In this document: positions 27,969 to 36,188 of the stretch, in pieces | Position numbering within the stretch: position 1 is the stretch's first letter | Layout of the letters: every line of letters starts with the position of its first letter | Assembly: GCA_039976075.1 (NCBI GenBank) | Contig: JBDWFY010000013.1 | Coordinates: 496,001 to 560,000, forward strand | Source: JBDWFY01 sp039976075 | GTDB lineage: Bacteria > Pseudomonadota > Alphaproteobacteria > Rhizobiales > Stappiaceae | Length of the DNA stretch: 64,000 nt | Direction of reading: 5' to 3' | Notes under the pieces: model-generated | Database searches by the model: none | Told to the model about the DNA's origin: nothing | The model's input: only the letters and a program-made list of their open reading frames with translations | Made by a program: the position numbers and the translations under genes

Positions 27969-28904
27969 ATGACGTCGCAGATAAATACAGACACAACCCC
28001 TGATTCGCCGAACCGCTTCTTCATCGGCAGTCATGAACTGACGGCCCCGGCTCTGGAATCAGCGCTCTACATTGTCTCCACACCGATTGGCAACCTGGGC
28101 GATATCACGGTACGGGCGCTCCAGACTTTGGCTGCAGCCGACATGATCGCGTGTGAGGATACAAGGATTACCGGCGTGCTGCTGAATCGCTATGGCATTA
28201 GGGTGCCGATGCTTTCCTATCATGAGCATAATGCGGAACGGCAGCGGCCAAAACTCTTGAATACGCTGAACGAAGGCAAGGCGGTTGCGCTGGTCAGCGA
28301 TGCGGGAACACCGCTGATCTCGGATCCCGGCTACCGACTGGTTCAGGATATCCTGGAAGCGGAAAAGAAAATATTTCCAATCCCGGGCGCATCGGCGGTG
28401 CTGGCAGCGCTTGTCGGGGCTGGTCTGGCAACGGATACGTTCTTATTTGCCGGTTTTTTACCGCAAAAAAAGGGTGCCCGGTCCCAGCGGCTCTCTGATC
28501 TGCGCACCGTTCCGGCAACGTTGATTTTCTATGAATCCGCCCGGCGGCTCAAAGCTTCTCTGGCAGATATGGCGCAAACGCTTGGTTCTGAGCGACAGGC
28601 TGTTGTCGGCCGTGAGCTGACCAAGCGGTTTGAGACTTTTGAACGCGGGACGTTACAAGGCTTGGCGGACCGTTTCCTGGAAGCGCCCAAAGGAGAGATT
28701 GTGGTTGTTGTTGCACCGCCAGCAGAGGAGCCGGTGGAAGCGGGTGATATTGACGCCATGTTGCTTGCCGCGCTTGAAACAGGATCCGTTAGTTCTGCGG
28801 CGGGATCCGTCGCAAAGTTGAGCGGGCAGAACCGGCGGGAGCTCTATAAGCGGGCAATGGAATTGAAAGAAAAAAGTCAAAATGGCGCGCCAGGCGAAGA
28901 CTGA
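27969..28904 (+). CDS. rsmI: 16S rRNA (cytidine1402-2'-O)-methyltransferase
   Basis: Methylates the 2'-O of C1402 in 16S rRNA, helping decoding fidelity. The 311-residue tetrapyrrole-methylase-fold protein has the family motifs LYIVSTPIGNLGDITVRA, CEDTRITGVLLNRYGI, SDAGTPLISDPGYRLV and FAGFLPQKKGARS. I chose the ATG at 27969; the frame is open to 27939. It overlaps yraN by 23 bp. Confidence 0.96.
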   Translation: MTSQINTDTTPDSPNRFFIGSHELTAPALESALYIVSTPIGNLGDITVRALQTLAAADMIACEDTRITGVLLNRYGIRVPMLSYHEHNAERQRPKLLNTLNEGKAVALVSDAGTPLISDPGYRLVQDILEAEKKIFPIPGASAVLAALVGAGLATDTFLFAGFLPQKKGARSQRLSDLRTVPATLIFYESARRLKASLADMAQTLGSERQAVVGRELTKRFETFERGTLQGLADRFLEAPKGEIVVVVAPPAEEPVEAGDIDAMLLAALETGSVSSAAGSVAKLSGQNRRELYKRAMELKEKSQNGAPGED

Positions 28905-29265
28905 CCGAAAGAAAGCCTATCTTCGGGGCCATATGGCCGAATGGGTCGCGGTCATCTGGTTGAGCTTCAAGGGATACCGCATTCTTGCCCGGAGGTTCAA
29001 AACCGGGCGCGGCGAAATCGATATCATCGCCCGGCGTGGAAACACTGTAGCCTTTGTTGAAGTAAAATATCGACGCTCATTGGATGAGGCGTTGCTGGCG
29101 GTAACGGTGACCAATCAAAAGCGAATCATTGCCGCAAGCAACATCTGGCTTTCAGGCCGGAACAATCTGGCGACGTGCACCTATCGCTATGATATTTTCG
29201 CCGTCATGCCTCGGCGACGGCCGGTGCATCTTGAGAATGCTTTTAGTGCAGAGGTCAACAATTGA
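28882..29265 (+). CDS. yraN: YraN family (UPF0102) nuclease-fold protein
   Basis: Protein of 127 residues of the restriction-endonuclease-like UPF0102 family. It keeps the GRGEIDIIARRGNTVAFVEVK core, whose Glu, Asp and E-x-K residues match a PD-(D/E)XK site. Its biological role is unsettled. It overlaps rsmI by 23 bp, an arrangement repeated in many genomes, so the two are coexpressed. Confidence 0.93.
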   Translation: MARQAKTDRKKAYLRGHMAEWVAVIWLSFKGYRILARRFKTGRGEIDIIARRGNTVAFVEVKYRRSLDEALLAVTVTNQKRIIAASNIWLSGRNNLATCTYRYDIFAVMPRRRPVHLENAFSAEVNN

Positions 29266-29291
29266 GCCGCACAATCCTCATAGGAGGGAAA

Positions 29292-29789
29292 ATGGGTTTT
29301 CATTCAATTACCACAGCAACACTTACTTCTGCTTTTTCGATATTTTCTCTTGGTGCAATGGCTTGTAGTGGGTCACCAGATTGGACGCCTCAAACGGGGT
29401 TTGATGAAGCAGTAGAGGTGTTTCGAGCCCAAGTTACGAAAGTAGAGTTGGACGATTACGTACCAACGGAAGGATCGTTTCGAAAACCGATTTTTGTCAA
29501 TGTATACTATTCACTCAAGGAGACCATTAAGGGGTACCCGAAGCCGGAAGGACCGATACTAACCACTGTGCTTTACTTTGGCGGTTGCGGAGTGCCGATT
29601 GCAGTCGGAATGGATTATGTCTTTTTCGTTGACCGGTTTGATGAGGAAAAACCGGAGGGATTTGAAAGCGATGCAAGTGGCTATATTTCGATTTTCTCAA
29701 CCCAATTGTTGTCACCCAATGAAGAGGTTGCGAAATCAACCATGGCCAAAGTCAAAGTCTTAGCTTCCTCTCAGAAGACACCACAATGA
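29292..29789 (+). CDS. small secreted protein, possible NTR/TIMP-like fold
   Basis: Protein of 165 residues with a signal peptide that would leave Cys at or near the mature N-terminus (SLGAMACSGSPDW). The pattern after it (FDEAVEVFRAQVTKVEL, then YSLKETIKGYPKPEG and FGGCGVPIAVGMDYVFFVD) resembles netrin/TIMP-like OB-fold domains, in which the first Cys bonds to a later one. It also resembles the tandem pair at 59039-59969. The ATG at 29292 has the strong site GGAGG; an ATG-lacking extension starts at 29262. More AT-rich than the neighbours. Function unknown. Confidence 0.7.
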   Translation: MGFHSITTATLTSAFSIFSLGAMACSGSPDWTPQTGFDEAVEVFRAQVTKVELDDYVPTEGSFRKPIFVNVYYSLKETIKGYPKPEGPILTTVLYFGGCGVPIAVGMDYVFFVDRFDEEKPEGFESDASGYISIFSTQLLSPNEEVAKSTMAKVKVLASSQKTPQ

Positions 29790-29927
29790 GGTAATGTTCC
29801 TCTAGACGACAACTCAGACTTTCCAAAGGCTGAAATGAAAACCTTGATGATGAAAGTTATCTCGGAATAGTCTATCAGGTGACCAATCGGACAAACAAAG
29901 CTGATCACGCGAGTTAAAACTAGCTCG

Positions 29928-30284
29928 CTATAACCGCGCAAACCCATCCTTCATTTCATAATAATCCGGCTTGAACGGCGCGAGGCCAGTTCTGACGCCT
30001 TCAGTGGGTGAGCCGTAGACATTCATGCTCACAGGGATCGCCGCTGCCTGAAAACGGGCGGCAAAAATGCCAAAGCTGTTGGCGTGAACCAGAACGGCAG
30101 CAGTGTCGCGATAGCGTTCGTGGATTTCGCAAATGGTTTCGTCCTCGCTGAAATACCACTCATAAATCAGCATCCCCTCTTCCTGACGCGTGACGGCTAC
30201 CATTTCCGTCATGACCGATTTGAACGCTTCAAGTTGTCCGGGTTTTATTTTAACGCGCAGATGCCACTGAATTTCATCTGACAT
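29928..30284 (-). CDS. antibiotic-biosynthesis-monooxygenase (ABM) fold protein, YgiN-like
   Basis: Protein of 118 residues with a dimeric alpha/beta-barrel ABM domain: IKPGQLEAFKSVMTEMVAVT, then GMLIYEWYFSEDETICEIHE. Members include quinol monooxygenases and many uncharacterised enzymes; the substrate is unknown. The ATG at 30284 has GGA at a suitable distance, and an in-frame ATG at 30293 is too close to it. It converges with the small secreted protein gene and is divergent from gshB. Confidence 0.82.
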   Translation of the reverse strand: MSDEIQWHLRVKIKPGQLEAFKSVMTEMVAVTRQEEGMLIYEWYFSEDETICEIHERYRDTAAVLVHANSFGIFAARFQAAAIPVSMNVYGSPTEGVRTGLAPFKPDYYEMKDGFARL

Positions 30285-30535
30285 GGCGTTCATCCTGTCT
30301 TTTTGGGGCTGGAGGATCGTTCACGCAACATTGAATTGGGGACAAGGGCCACCACCCTGCTGTAGCGGGAGTGCCCCGTCAAGGAGACTGGCGTTTCGTG
30401 CACTGAGCGGTCGGAGTCTACACTCTCAGCCTCTGGACCAGTTTTTTGGCCGGTACCAGCCTGGCAATAGACAAATGCCTTTGAAACACCTATGTCCGCT
30501 TCAGCTCAACCTTTCAATTTTTTCTGGGTGAACCA

Positions 30536-31480
30536 ATGGCACTGAATGTTGCAATGCAGATGGACCATATTTCCGGCGTCAATATTGCGGGGGATTCGTC
30601 CTTTGCCATATTGCTGGAGGCGCAGCGTCGCGGCCACAATTTGTTTCACTACACGCCGGAGCGATTGAGCCTCAGGGGTGGCAACGTGATTGCGCCGCTT
30701 GAGAGTCTGGAAGTACGCGATGTGGCTGGCGATCATTTTACACTTGGCGAGCCCGTGCATACCAATTTGCTGGATATGGATGTCGTTCATCTGCGCCAGG
30801 ATCCGCCGTTCGATATGGCGTATGTTTCAAGCACTCACCTTCTGGAAATGATCCATCCCAAAACTCTTGTCGTGAACGACCCGGCCCATGTGCGCAATGC
30901 GCCGGAAAAAATCTTTGTCATGGAATTTGCCGATCTGATGCCTGACACCCTGATTTCAAGAGACCGGGAGGCGATAGAAGCCTTTCGCGATGAAGTGGGC
31001 GATATCGTCATGAAGCCGCTTTACGGCAATGGTGGCGCGGCGGTGTTTCGCCTGACAAAGGACGATCTGAATTTCGGCTCGCTCTATGACCTGTTCGCGA
31101 CGACTTTTCGCGAGCCGTGGGTTATCCAGCGTTTCCTGCCTGAAGTCGTCAAAGGCGACAAACGGATAATTCTCATTGACGGAGAATTTGCCGGGGCCGT
31201 GAACCGTGTACCCACAAAAGGGGATCTTCGTTCCAATATGGTGCAAGGTGGCGCAGCAACGGAAACCGAACTGACAGATCGAGAGCGGGAAATCTGCGCC
31301 CGCCTGAAGCAGCCTCTGCGTGACCGTGGCCTGCTTTTTGTCGGGATCGACGTGATAAACGGCAATCTAACGGAAATTAATGTCACTTCTCCCACGGGTA
31401 TCCGGGCGGTCAAAAAGTTGGGCGGACCTGATATTGCAGCGATGATATGGGACCGTATCGAAGAAAAGCGCGCTTCATGA
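30536..31480 (+). CDS. gshB: glutathione synthetase
   Basis: Joins glycine to gamma-glutamylcysteine, the last step of glutathione synthesis. The 314-residue ATP-grasp enzyme begins MALNVAMQMDHI as in rhizobial homologues. It shows RQDPPFDMAYVSSTHLLEM near residue 85, MKPLYGNGGAAVFRL near residue 158 and the metal-binding end INVTSPTGIRA near residue 280. It is followed by a strong terminator at 31532-31570. Confidence 0.97.
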   Translation: MALNVAMQMDHISGVNIAGDSSFAILLEAQRRGHNLFHYTPERLSLRGGNVIAPLESLEVRDVAGDHFTLGEPVHTNLLDMDVVHLRQDPPFDMAYVSSTHLLEMIHPKTLVVNDPAHVRNAPEKIFVMEFADLMPDTLISRDREAIEAFRDEVGDIVMKPLYGNGGAAVFRLTKDDLNFGSLYDLFATTFREPWVIQRFLPEVVKGDKRIILIDGEFAGAVNRVPTKGDLRSNMVQGGAATETELTDREREICARLKQPLRDRGLLFVGIDVINGNLTEINVTSPTGIRAVKKLGGPDIAAMIWDRIEEKRAS

Positions 31481-31531
31481 AGGCACTGTTGGTGAGTTGA
31501 ATAACCGGACTTGATCTATATTCAGAAATTG

Positions 31532-31570
31532 ACGCTATCGCCGGCAGGTAAACCGGCGATAGCGTTTTTT
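31532..31570 (+). terminator. rho-independent terminator after gshB
   Basis: Perfect 13-bp stem ACGCTATCGCCGG / CCGGCGATAGCGT (31532-31544 and 31553-31565) with an 8-base loop, followed by TTTTTT. The same stem lies just past the stop of the opposite-strand YjhX gene but lacks a T-run in that direction. Confidence 0.93.
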
Positions 31571-31826
31571 ATCTGTTGTCCAGTTGTGAACGGACCCGCT
31601 TGATCCCAAGTCGCGTGATCCGATAGGGACCGCCGGCTCTTGAGGAAACATAGCGCCGTCGCTTCAGTTTCTTGAACAATGCCAAGGGACATCCTGACCA
31701 ATACCACCCGTCGCGGGTGACGCAGGAATTGCCAATGATTTTACCGCATTCATCTTTTTCAACCAGAATGCGGCCACCTTGAGCCAGCAGGTGCAGCACC
31801 CGCTGTTCTTTCTTAGATATATCCAT
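31569..31826 (-). CDS. YjhX/TopAI family putative toxin (UPF0386)
   Basis: Protein of 85 residues, the same length as E. coli YjhX. It shares the pattern MDISKKEQRVLHLLAQGGRI, a middle CPLALFKKLKRRRYV and the end GGPYRITRLGIKRVRSQLDNR. In E. coli this protein (TopAI) inhibits topoisomerase I and is paired with the antitoxin YjhQ. No YjhQ-like gene is adjacent here, so this is either an orphan or a domesticated regulator. The ATG at 31826 matches the family start. Confidence 0.87.
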   Translation of the reverse strand: MDISKKEQRVLHLLAQGGRILVEKDECGKIIGNSCVTRDGWYWSGCPLALFKKLKRRRYVSSRAGGPYRITRLGIKRVRSQLDNR

Positions 31827-31880
31827 GAGATTTTCGAGTTCTATGCGCACAAAAAATCGCATGCCACAGCTCTGGCGCAT

Positions 31881-32258
31881 GCGGCAGCTTTGATTTTCAT
31901 TGCCCGATCATCATGAGATCGGGCTCTACCGGGACTCTTCCTGTCCGCGCATAAAAACTCCATTCGTTGACGGTGCTGTTTAGCCCGGCAAACGCCAAGC
32001 CCGCAAGCCACCAAGTGCGAATGTGCATGCGAAATCGGATTGAATGATGGAATTGATACGGTTTTGCAGGCGGTTAGAAGTCAGATTACGCTGCTAAAAA
32101 CGTGCATGGCACGGCTATTGCAACTCTTGGCATCGCGCGAGTGGCAGCGATCTACTGTTTCAAATTGAAACAAAATAACGCTGCCTCTTCAATAATAAGG
32201 CCCGAATTGCTCCAGGGTGTTTACATTTTTTTAGCCTAACCGGGGAGGTCACCGTCAA
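31881..32258. other. 378-bp divergent intergenic region with two inverted repeats
   Basis: Separates the YjhX-like gene from the acetyltransferase gene. It holds the stem-loop GCCCGATC-ATCATGA-GATCGGGC at 31902-31924 and the 15-bp palindrome GTTTCAAATTGAAAC at 32157-32171. No gene is visible. Confidence 0.6.
32157..32171. promoter_or_regulatory. palindrome GTTTCAAATTGAAAC, candidate operator
   Basis: Perfect inverted repeat of 7-1-7 bases, 87 bp upstream of the acetyltransferase start. Its right half, TTGAAA, could serve as a -35 box, with AATAAT at 32191 as a -10 box, but that spacing (20 bases) is long. A binding site is a better guess than a structured RNA. Confidence 0.45.
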
Positions 32259-33626
32259 ATGTCTGAATATCAACTGCGGTCGGGCAACCCCGCTGACAAT
32301 TCTCGGCTACCAGTTTGCGACATTGGTGTGCTGCAGCACAGCGAGAAGTTTTATCGACTCGAATGTATCTCCAGTATTGAAGCTATCGAGGCTATCGAGG
32401 CCGACTGGCGGAAGCTGGAACAGAGTGACGATGAACCTTTTACCTACTTTCAGAGTTATAATTGGTGCTACGACTGGTGCGTCAAGCAATATAAAAACAA
32501 TCCGGGACACGGAATAGCGCAGGCAAAAATCTATGCTTTGTGGTGCGACGCCAGATTGTTGATGCTGTGGCCCATGATGGCCAAAAGATCATATTTCGGC
32601 ATCAAAGTCTTGACTTTCCTCACTGAACCACTTGGGCAATATGGCAACATTCTGGTTGACCGTACGCAGGTGCCATTGGAATTGGGACCTCAAATCTGGA
32701 AACTGATCTGTCGGGATGCCGAGGTTGATGCCATTACTATCAACCAATACCCAAGCACGTCATCTCTTGATGAACTTTTAGGCGATGTTGGCATTGCCGA
32801 ACAATCCTCAAAAGCAATCTCGTTCCTTGATCTCAGTCAGTTCGAAAGCTGGGATGAGCATCACAAGTCGTTGTCCGCAAGTGCGAGGAAGCAGCGCAAC
32901 CGAAGGCGAAACAAGTTGGCGAAGGCGGGGGTGGTCGATTACGAAGTTATTCCCGGCGGTAGCCCTCGATACGCCCGACTTGTAGACAAAGCGCTGCAGA
33001 TGAAACAGATATGGCTGCAGCAAACTGGGCGCCGGGCCGACATTCTTTCGAAACGGTGTACCGCGTCGTTCTTAACCGGACTTAGCGGAAAGGCAGGCTC
33101 AAATGAACGCCCAGCCGGTTCATTCGCCCATGCGCTCACTCTAAATGGGGAACCGATTGCGATTGAGATCGGAATGGTGGAAGGGGATCATTATTACTCC
33201 TACCTTGGCGCATTTGACTGGAAGTGGCGGGATTATTCTCCAGGAAAGATTCAGATCGAATTGGCTCAAAAATGGGCAAAGGAGGCCGGTCTTAGAACAT
33301 TCGACTTTCTTGGCGATCCCTCTGAATACAAATCTCAATGGACGAACTCCACCCGTTCGCTGAATAGTCGAAGCGTACCGAGGTCACTGTTAGGTTGGCT
33401 CTATTGTGTGGTTTGGAAAGCCTACCTTCGAGGTGCCGTGCGTACAGCCTATCATCATCTAGGTTCCGAGAGGCGCAAGCTTCTGCTTAAACTATTGGGC
33501 CTTGGAGCCAGACAAAACACCGCCACACCTAAGGCTGGCAGCCTGCTCCGTCATTCGAAAACAGGAATTGATGCCAAAATTCTCTGCGCTGCGGGATACG
33601 CAATCGCGGAGTTGTTCATTCTCTAG
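32259..33626 (+). CDS. CelD/BcsL-type GNAT acetyltransferase
   Basis: Protein of 455 residues. The N-terminal part has the family pattern WRKLEQSDDEPFTYFQSYNW near residue 50. The central GNAT-like fold contains ARKQRNRRRNKLAKAG and ends with YSPGKIQIELAQKWAKEAGL then FDFLGDPSEYKSQW. Such proteins occur in cellulose and other exopolysaccharide clusters and are thought to acylate a sugar or lipid acceptor. The only neighbour in operon distance is the cupin-like gene 35 bp downstream. The ribosome-binding site is GGGGAGG. A short in-frame repeat (ATCGAGGCT twice) gives EAIEAIEAD near residue 45. Confidence 0.82.
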   Translation: MSEYQLRSGNPADNSRLPVCDIGVLQHSEKFYRLECISSIEAIEAIEADWRKLEQSDDEPFTYFQSYNWCYDWCVKQYKNNPGHGIAQAKIYALWCDARLLMLWPMMAKRSYFGIKVLTFLTEPLGQYGNILVDRTQVPLELGPQIWKLICRDAEVDAITINQYPSTSSLDELLGDVGIAEQSSKAISFLDLSQFESWDEHHKSLSASARKQRNRRRNKLAKAGVVDYEVIPGGSPRYARLVDKALQMKQIWLQQTGRRADILSKRCTASFLTGLSGKAGSNERPAGSFAHALTLNGEPIAIEIGMVEGDHYYSYLGAFDWKWRDYSPGKIQIELAQKWAKEAGLRTFDFLGDPSEYKSQWTNSTRSLNSRSVPRSLLGWLYCVVWKAYLRGAVRTAYHHLGSERRKLLLKLLGLGARQNTATPKAGSLLRHSKTGIDAKILCAAGYAIAELFIL

Positions 33627-33660
33627 TCGTAACGCGTAACAAATTGGAGAGTTACATCTG

Positions 33661-34593
33661 ATGCAGCAAACTATTCTGACAGATTGGAAATCGGATTTCG
33701 TTCCAAAATACGGCAATGAAACTCTGGTGCTGAAGCACCGGTTGCATGAGTCCGAGCTTTTCACAAAGGAAGTCCTTGGTGAGCTGATAGATCGCTATCC
33801 TGTCGAGCATTACAGCTTGAACACGATGGGATACGACCCCGAAAACCCGGAATGGCGAGAGGGGACAATTGAAGGTTTTTCGAGCGAGAATGTTTTTGAA
33901 GCCATTGAAGCGGGCCGGATGTGGTTGAACTTGCGATGCGTTGACCAGGTGGATGATCGGTACGGTCGAATGCTCAACGACATGTTCGCGGAATTTGAGG
34001 ACAAAATTCCTGGCCTTTCGACCTTTAAGCGGAAACTGGGCATTCTGATTTCGTCACCCAAAGTTCAGGTTTTCTATCATACCGACATTCCCGGGCAGTC
34101 ACTTTGGCAGATCAAGGGCGGCAAACGGATTTACGTTTATCCCAATAAAGAACCATATCTGCCGCAGGCTGATCTCGAAACAGTCGTTCTGGGAGAGACT
34201 GAAGAGGAGATTCCCTACCATCGCTCGTTTGATGAGGCCGCGGAAATTTACGATCTAGAGCCTGGGCAAATGGTCCACTGGCCACTGAACTGTCCGCATC
34301 GTGTCGAAAACAAGGATGATCTCAGCATATCTCTGACAACGGAGCACTGGACCAGCGATATCCGCAAATCTTATGCGGTCAATTATGCAAATGGAGTTCT
34401 TCGGCGAAAATTAAGGCTGAATTCGCTATCGCAATCCATCAACGGCCCGATGGTATATCCTAAAGCGGCACTGGCCGTTGCATGGCGCAAAATCAAGCTC
34501 AATGAGAGCCGTAAATTTGTTCCGGTCGTCGATTTCACCATCGACCCCAAGGCTGACACACGCATTACCGATATTCCCGCTTTTGCCAAATAG
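33661..34593 (+). CDS. cupin/JmjC-like protein, possible Fe(II)-dependent oxygenase
   Basis: Protein of 310 residues without signal peptide. The middle looks like a double-stranded beta-helix: VQVFYHTDIPGQSLWQIKGG near residue 138, then EPGQMVHWPLNCPHRVEN near residue 205. The H-T-D and the distant His match the metal-binding facial triad of Fe(II)/2-oxoglutarate oxygenases, but I have not confirmed the co-substrate residues. It probably forms a two-gene unit with the acetyltransferase, so it may hydroxylate or sense the same acceptor. A terminator lies at 34640-34686. Confidence 0.65.
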   Translation: MQQTILTDWKSDFVPKYGNETLVLKHRLHESELFTKEVLGELIDRYPVEHYSLNTMGYDPENPEWREGTIEGFSSENVFEAIEAGRMWLNLRCVDQVDDRYGRMLNDMFAEFEDKIPGLSTFKRKLGILISSPKVQVFYHTDIPGQSLWQIKGGKRIYVYPNKEPYLPQADLETVVLGETEEEIPYHRSFDEAAEIYDLEPGQMVHWPLNCPHRVENKDDLSISLTTEHWTSDIRKSYAVNYANGVLRRKLRLNSLSQSINGPMVYPKAALAVAWRKIKLNESRKFVPVVDFTIDPKADTRITDIPAFAK

Positions 34594-34639
34594 GTTTATC
34601 TCTTAGGCCGGGTATAGTGCCGGACAGACTGAAAATACC

Positions 34640-34686
34640 GGGCCGACACATTGCTGATTACAAGGCTATGTGTTGGCCCGTTTTTT
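34640..34686 (+). terminator. rho-independent terminator after the cupin-like gene
   Basis: Stem of 12 bp, GGGCCGACACAT / ATGTGTTGGCCC (one G-T pair, 34640-34651 and 34668-34679), with a 16-base loop, closed by one more C-G pair and followed by TTTTTT. Confidence 0.9.
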
Positions 34687-34913
34687 GTCGGAACCCTTCC
34701 GTATCTATGCGTCCGAAGTTGTAGCGGGTTAGGACGCATAAACCGCTGCATCGGCTAACCCACTCATTGCAATCGAGAATTGCATTCTTACCTCATAAAC
34801 AACAACTCAGGCTTCCGCATTGATTACTGCTTCGTGCAGCCGGGCGGCCTTTTCTGCCGGAACAGAAATGTTGCATGCGAATAAACGCAATAAATTTTAT
34901 TTGAACTCAGATA

Positions 34914-34942
34914 TTGACAAATTGAATTCAATTGCATACATT
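34914..34942 (+). promoter_or_regulatory. sigma-70-type promoter with palindrome ATTGAATTCAAT in the spacer
   Basis: TTGACA (34914-34919), a 17-base spacer and TACATT (34937-34942). The spacer holds the perfect 12-bp palindrome ATTGAATTCAAT at 34921-34932. Related TTGAA and TGAATAC words flank it (34901, 34943). A repressor bound here would block RNA polymerase. The predicted RNA starts near 34949, about 24 bases before the ATG at 34973. Confidence 0.7.
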
Positions 34943-34972
34943 TTGAATACAAACATCAGAAGGCGCAGGAAA

Positions 34973-35503
34973 ATGCCATCAAATATTCCACTCAGCCTCC
35001 GGATCACGAGTGATGATGCTGCGTTCCTTGCCGAACTGGAAATGCCGGGTGCAAAGACTCCCAGCGAAAAGGTGCGCGCGATATTGGCAAATGCGCGCAG
35101 GCAGCATCGGGGGACGAGAGATTTCGTTCAGTGCCTTGAACTGGTTCAGGACATGATGCGGCCGGGTTTAAACAAAGTTCGATCCGCTCAGACAGAATTG
35201 GGCATGCGATCGGATTTCGTGCTGAAGCTTTACGAGAAAGTACCGGAAATTCTGGCTGAACTTGTCGCCGTCAAGATTGAGTCGGAGGGCGCCAGTGAGG
35301 ACCAGCAAACACGGCGCCTGCGGAATTTGGAAGCTGATCTGGCAAACGAGGTGTTCGGTCTCATCGAAGAGATCATCAATATGGGGCTGACGTCCAAAAG
35401 TCGGAGTTACGACCCGAAGCTGATCAAGGACCGGATGGAGCCGATTGTCGAGATAGTCGAATTACAAAAATTGATTAAGCAAAAGGAGATTTCAAATGAC
35501 TGA
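34973..35503 (+). CDS. putative ribbon-helix-helix regulator or partner of the PspA/flotillin operon
   Basis: Protein of 176 residues. The first 45 fit a ribbon-helix-helix (RHH) layout: a beta-strand IPLSLRITS, helix DDAAFLAEL and helix TPSEKVRAILANARRQ. The rest is helical and charged. I do not recognise the full-length family. It starts the operon, overlaps pspA by 8 bp and stands just behind a promoter whose spacer is a perfect palindrome, so autoregulation is a reasonable guess. I chose the ATG at 34973 (AGGA upstream; RHH strand begins at once); the open frame goes back to 34820 through the promoter. Confidence 0.7.
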   Translation: MPSNIPLSLRITSDDAAFLAELEMPGAKTPSEKVRAILANARRQHRGTRDFVQCLELVQDMMRPGLNKVRSAQTELGMRSDFVLKLYEKVPEILAELVAVKIESEGASEDQQTRRLRNLEADLANEVFGLIEEIINMGLTSKSRSYDPKLIKDRMEPIVEIVELQKLIKQKEISND

Positions 35504-36188
35504 TAATCTTGTTTCACGGGTGAAACGTCTGGTCTCCGGCAGTGTGAACAACATTGTTGATGTTGTCGAAAATGCATCACCGGAAACGGTGATGAAAGAA
35601 GCGATCCGAGAAGTTGAAAGCGCGATGAACCAGGTTCGACACGAACTGGGTGAAGTGATTGCCGCCAAACATCTGGCCAATCGCCGCTTGCTTGAAGCCA
35701 ATACAAAACACGAAGATCTTGCCGAAAAAATCGGTGTCGCTGTTGAACAGGGTCGGGACGACCTGGCGGAAGCAGCGATCGCACGCCAGCTTGATATAGA
35801 AACACAAATTCCTGTCATGGAAAGCGCGATAAGTGACGCCTCTCATCAGGAAAGTGACCTTGAGACATATGTGTTGGCACTCCAGGCCCGGAGACGGGAA
35901 ATGGAGGAAGAGTTGAACACATTTACGACGGCGCAACGCTCAAATGCCTCAGGCACCGTGGCCGGTGCGACGTCATCAGGTTCCTCTGGCGGTGTGGAAA
36001 CTCGCGTCTCCAAGGCGGATCAGGCTTTTAGCCGCGTCATGAACACCGCATCCGGCGTTTCCGGAGTCGCGACCCTGGATCAAAAATCAGCGCAAAAAAT
36101 CGCGGAACTGGAACAGCTGGCCCGTGACAATCGTGTTCACGAACGTCTGGCTACCCTGAAGGCAAGTATCAGCAAAAATGGTGGATAA
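35496..36188 (+). CDS. pspA: PspA/IM30 family phage-shock protein
   Basis: Protein of 230 residues, almost fully helical. It has the PspA N-terminal pattern SRVKRLVSGSVNNIVDVVEN followed by a long coiled coil and a short Gly/Ser-rich linker near residues 150-170. PspA oligomers bind stressed cytoplasmic membrane and limit proton leak. No PspF, PspB or PspC is present in the window; instead the gene is coupled by overlaps to a putative RHH gene and to yqiJ, the layout seen in flotillin-linked Psp systems. Confidence 0.9.
   Translation: MTDNLVSRVKRLVSGSVNNIVDVVENASPETVMKEAIREVESAMNQVRHELGEVIAAKHLANRRLLEANTKHEDLAEKIGVAVEQGRDDLAEAAIARQLDIETQIPVMESAISDASHQESDLETYVLALQARRREMEEELNTFTTAQRSNASGTVAGATSSGSSGGVETRVSKADQAFSRVMNTASGVSGVATLDQKSAQKIAELEQLARDNRVHERLATLKASISKNGG

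Larger units (their letters stand above)
34594..34972. other. 379-bp intergenic region: terminator and stress-operon promoter
   Basis: Contains the terminator at 34640-34686 and the promoter/operator at 34914-34942. Nothing else is seen apart from ordinary AT-rich sequence. Confidence 0.75.
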
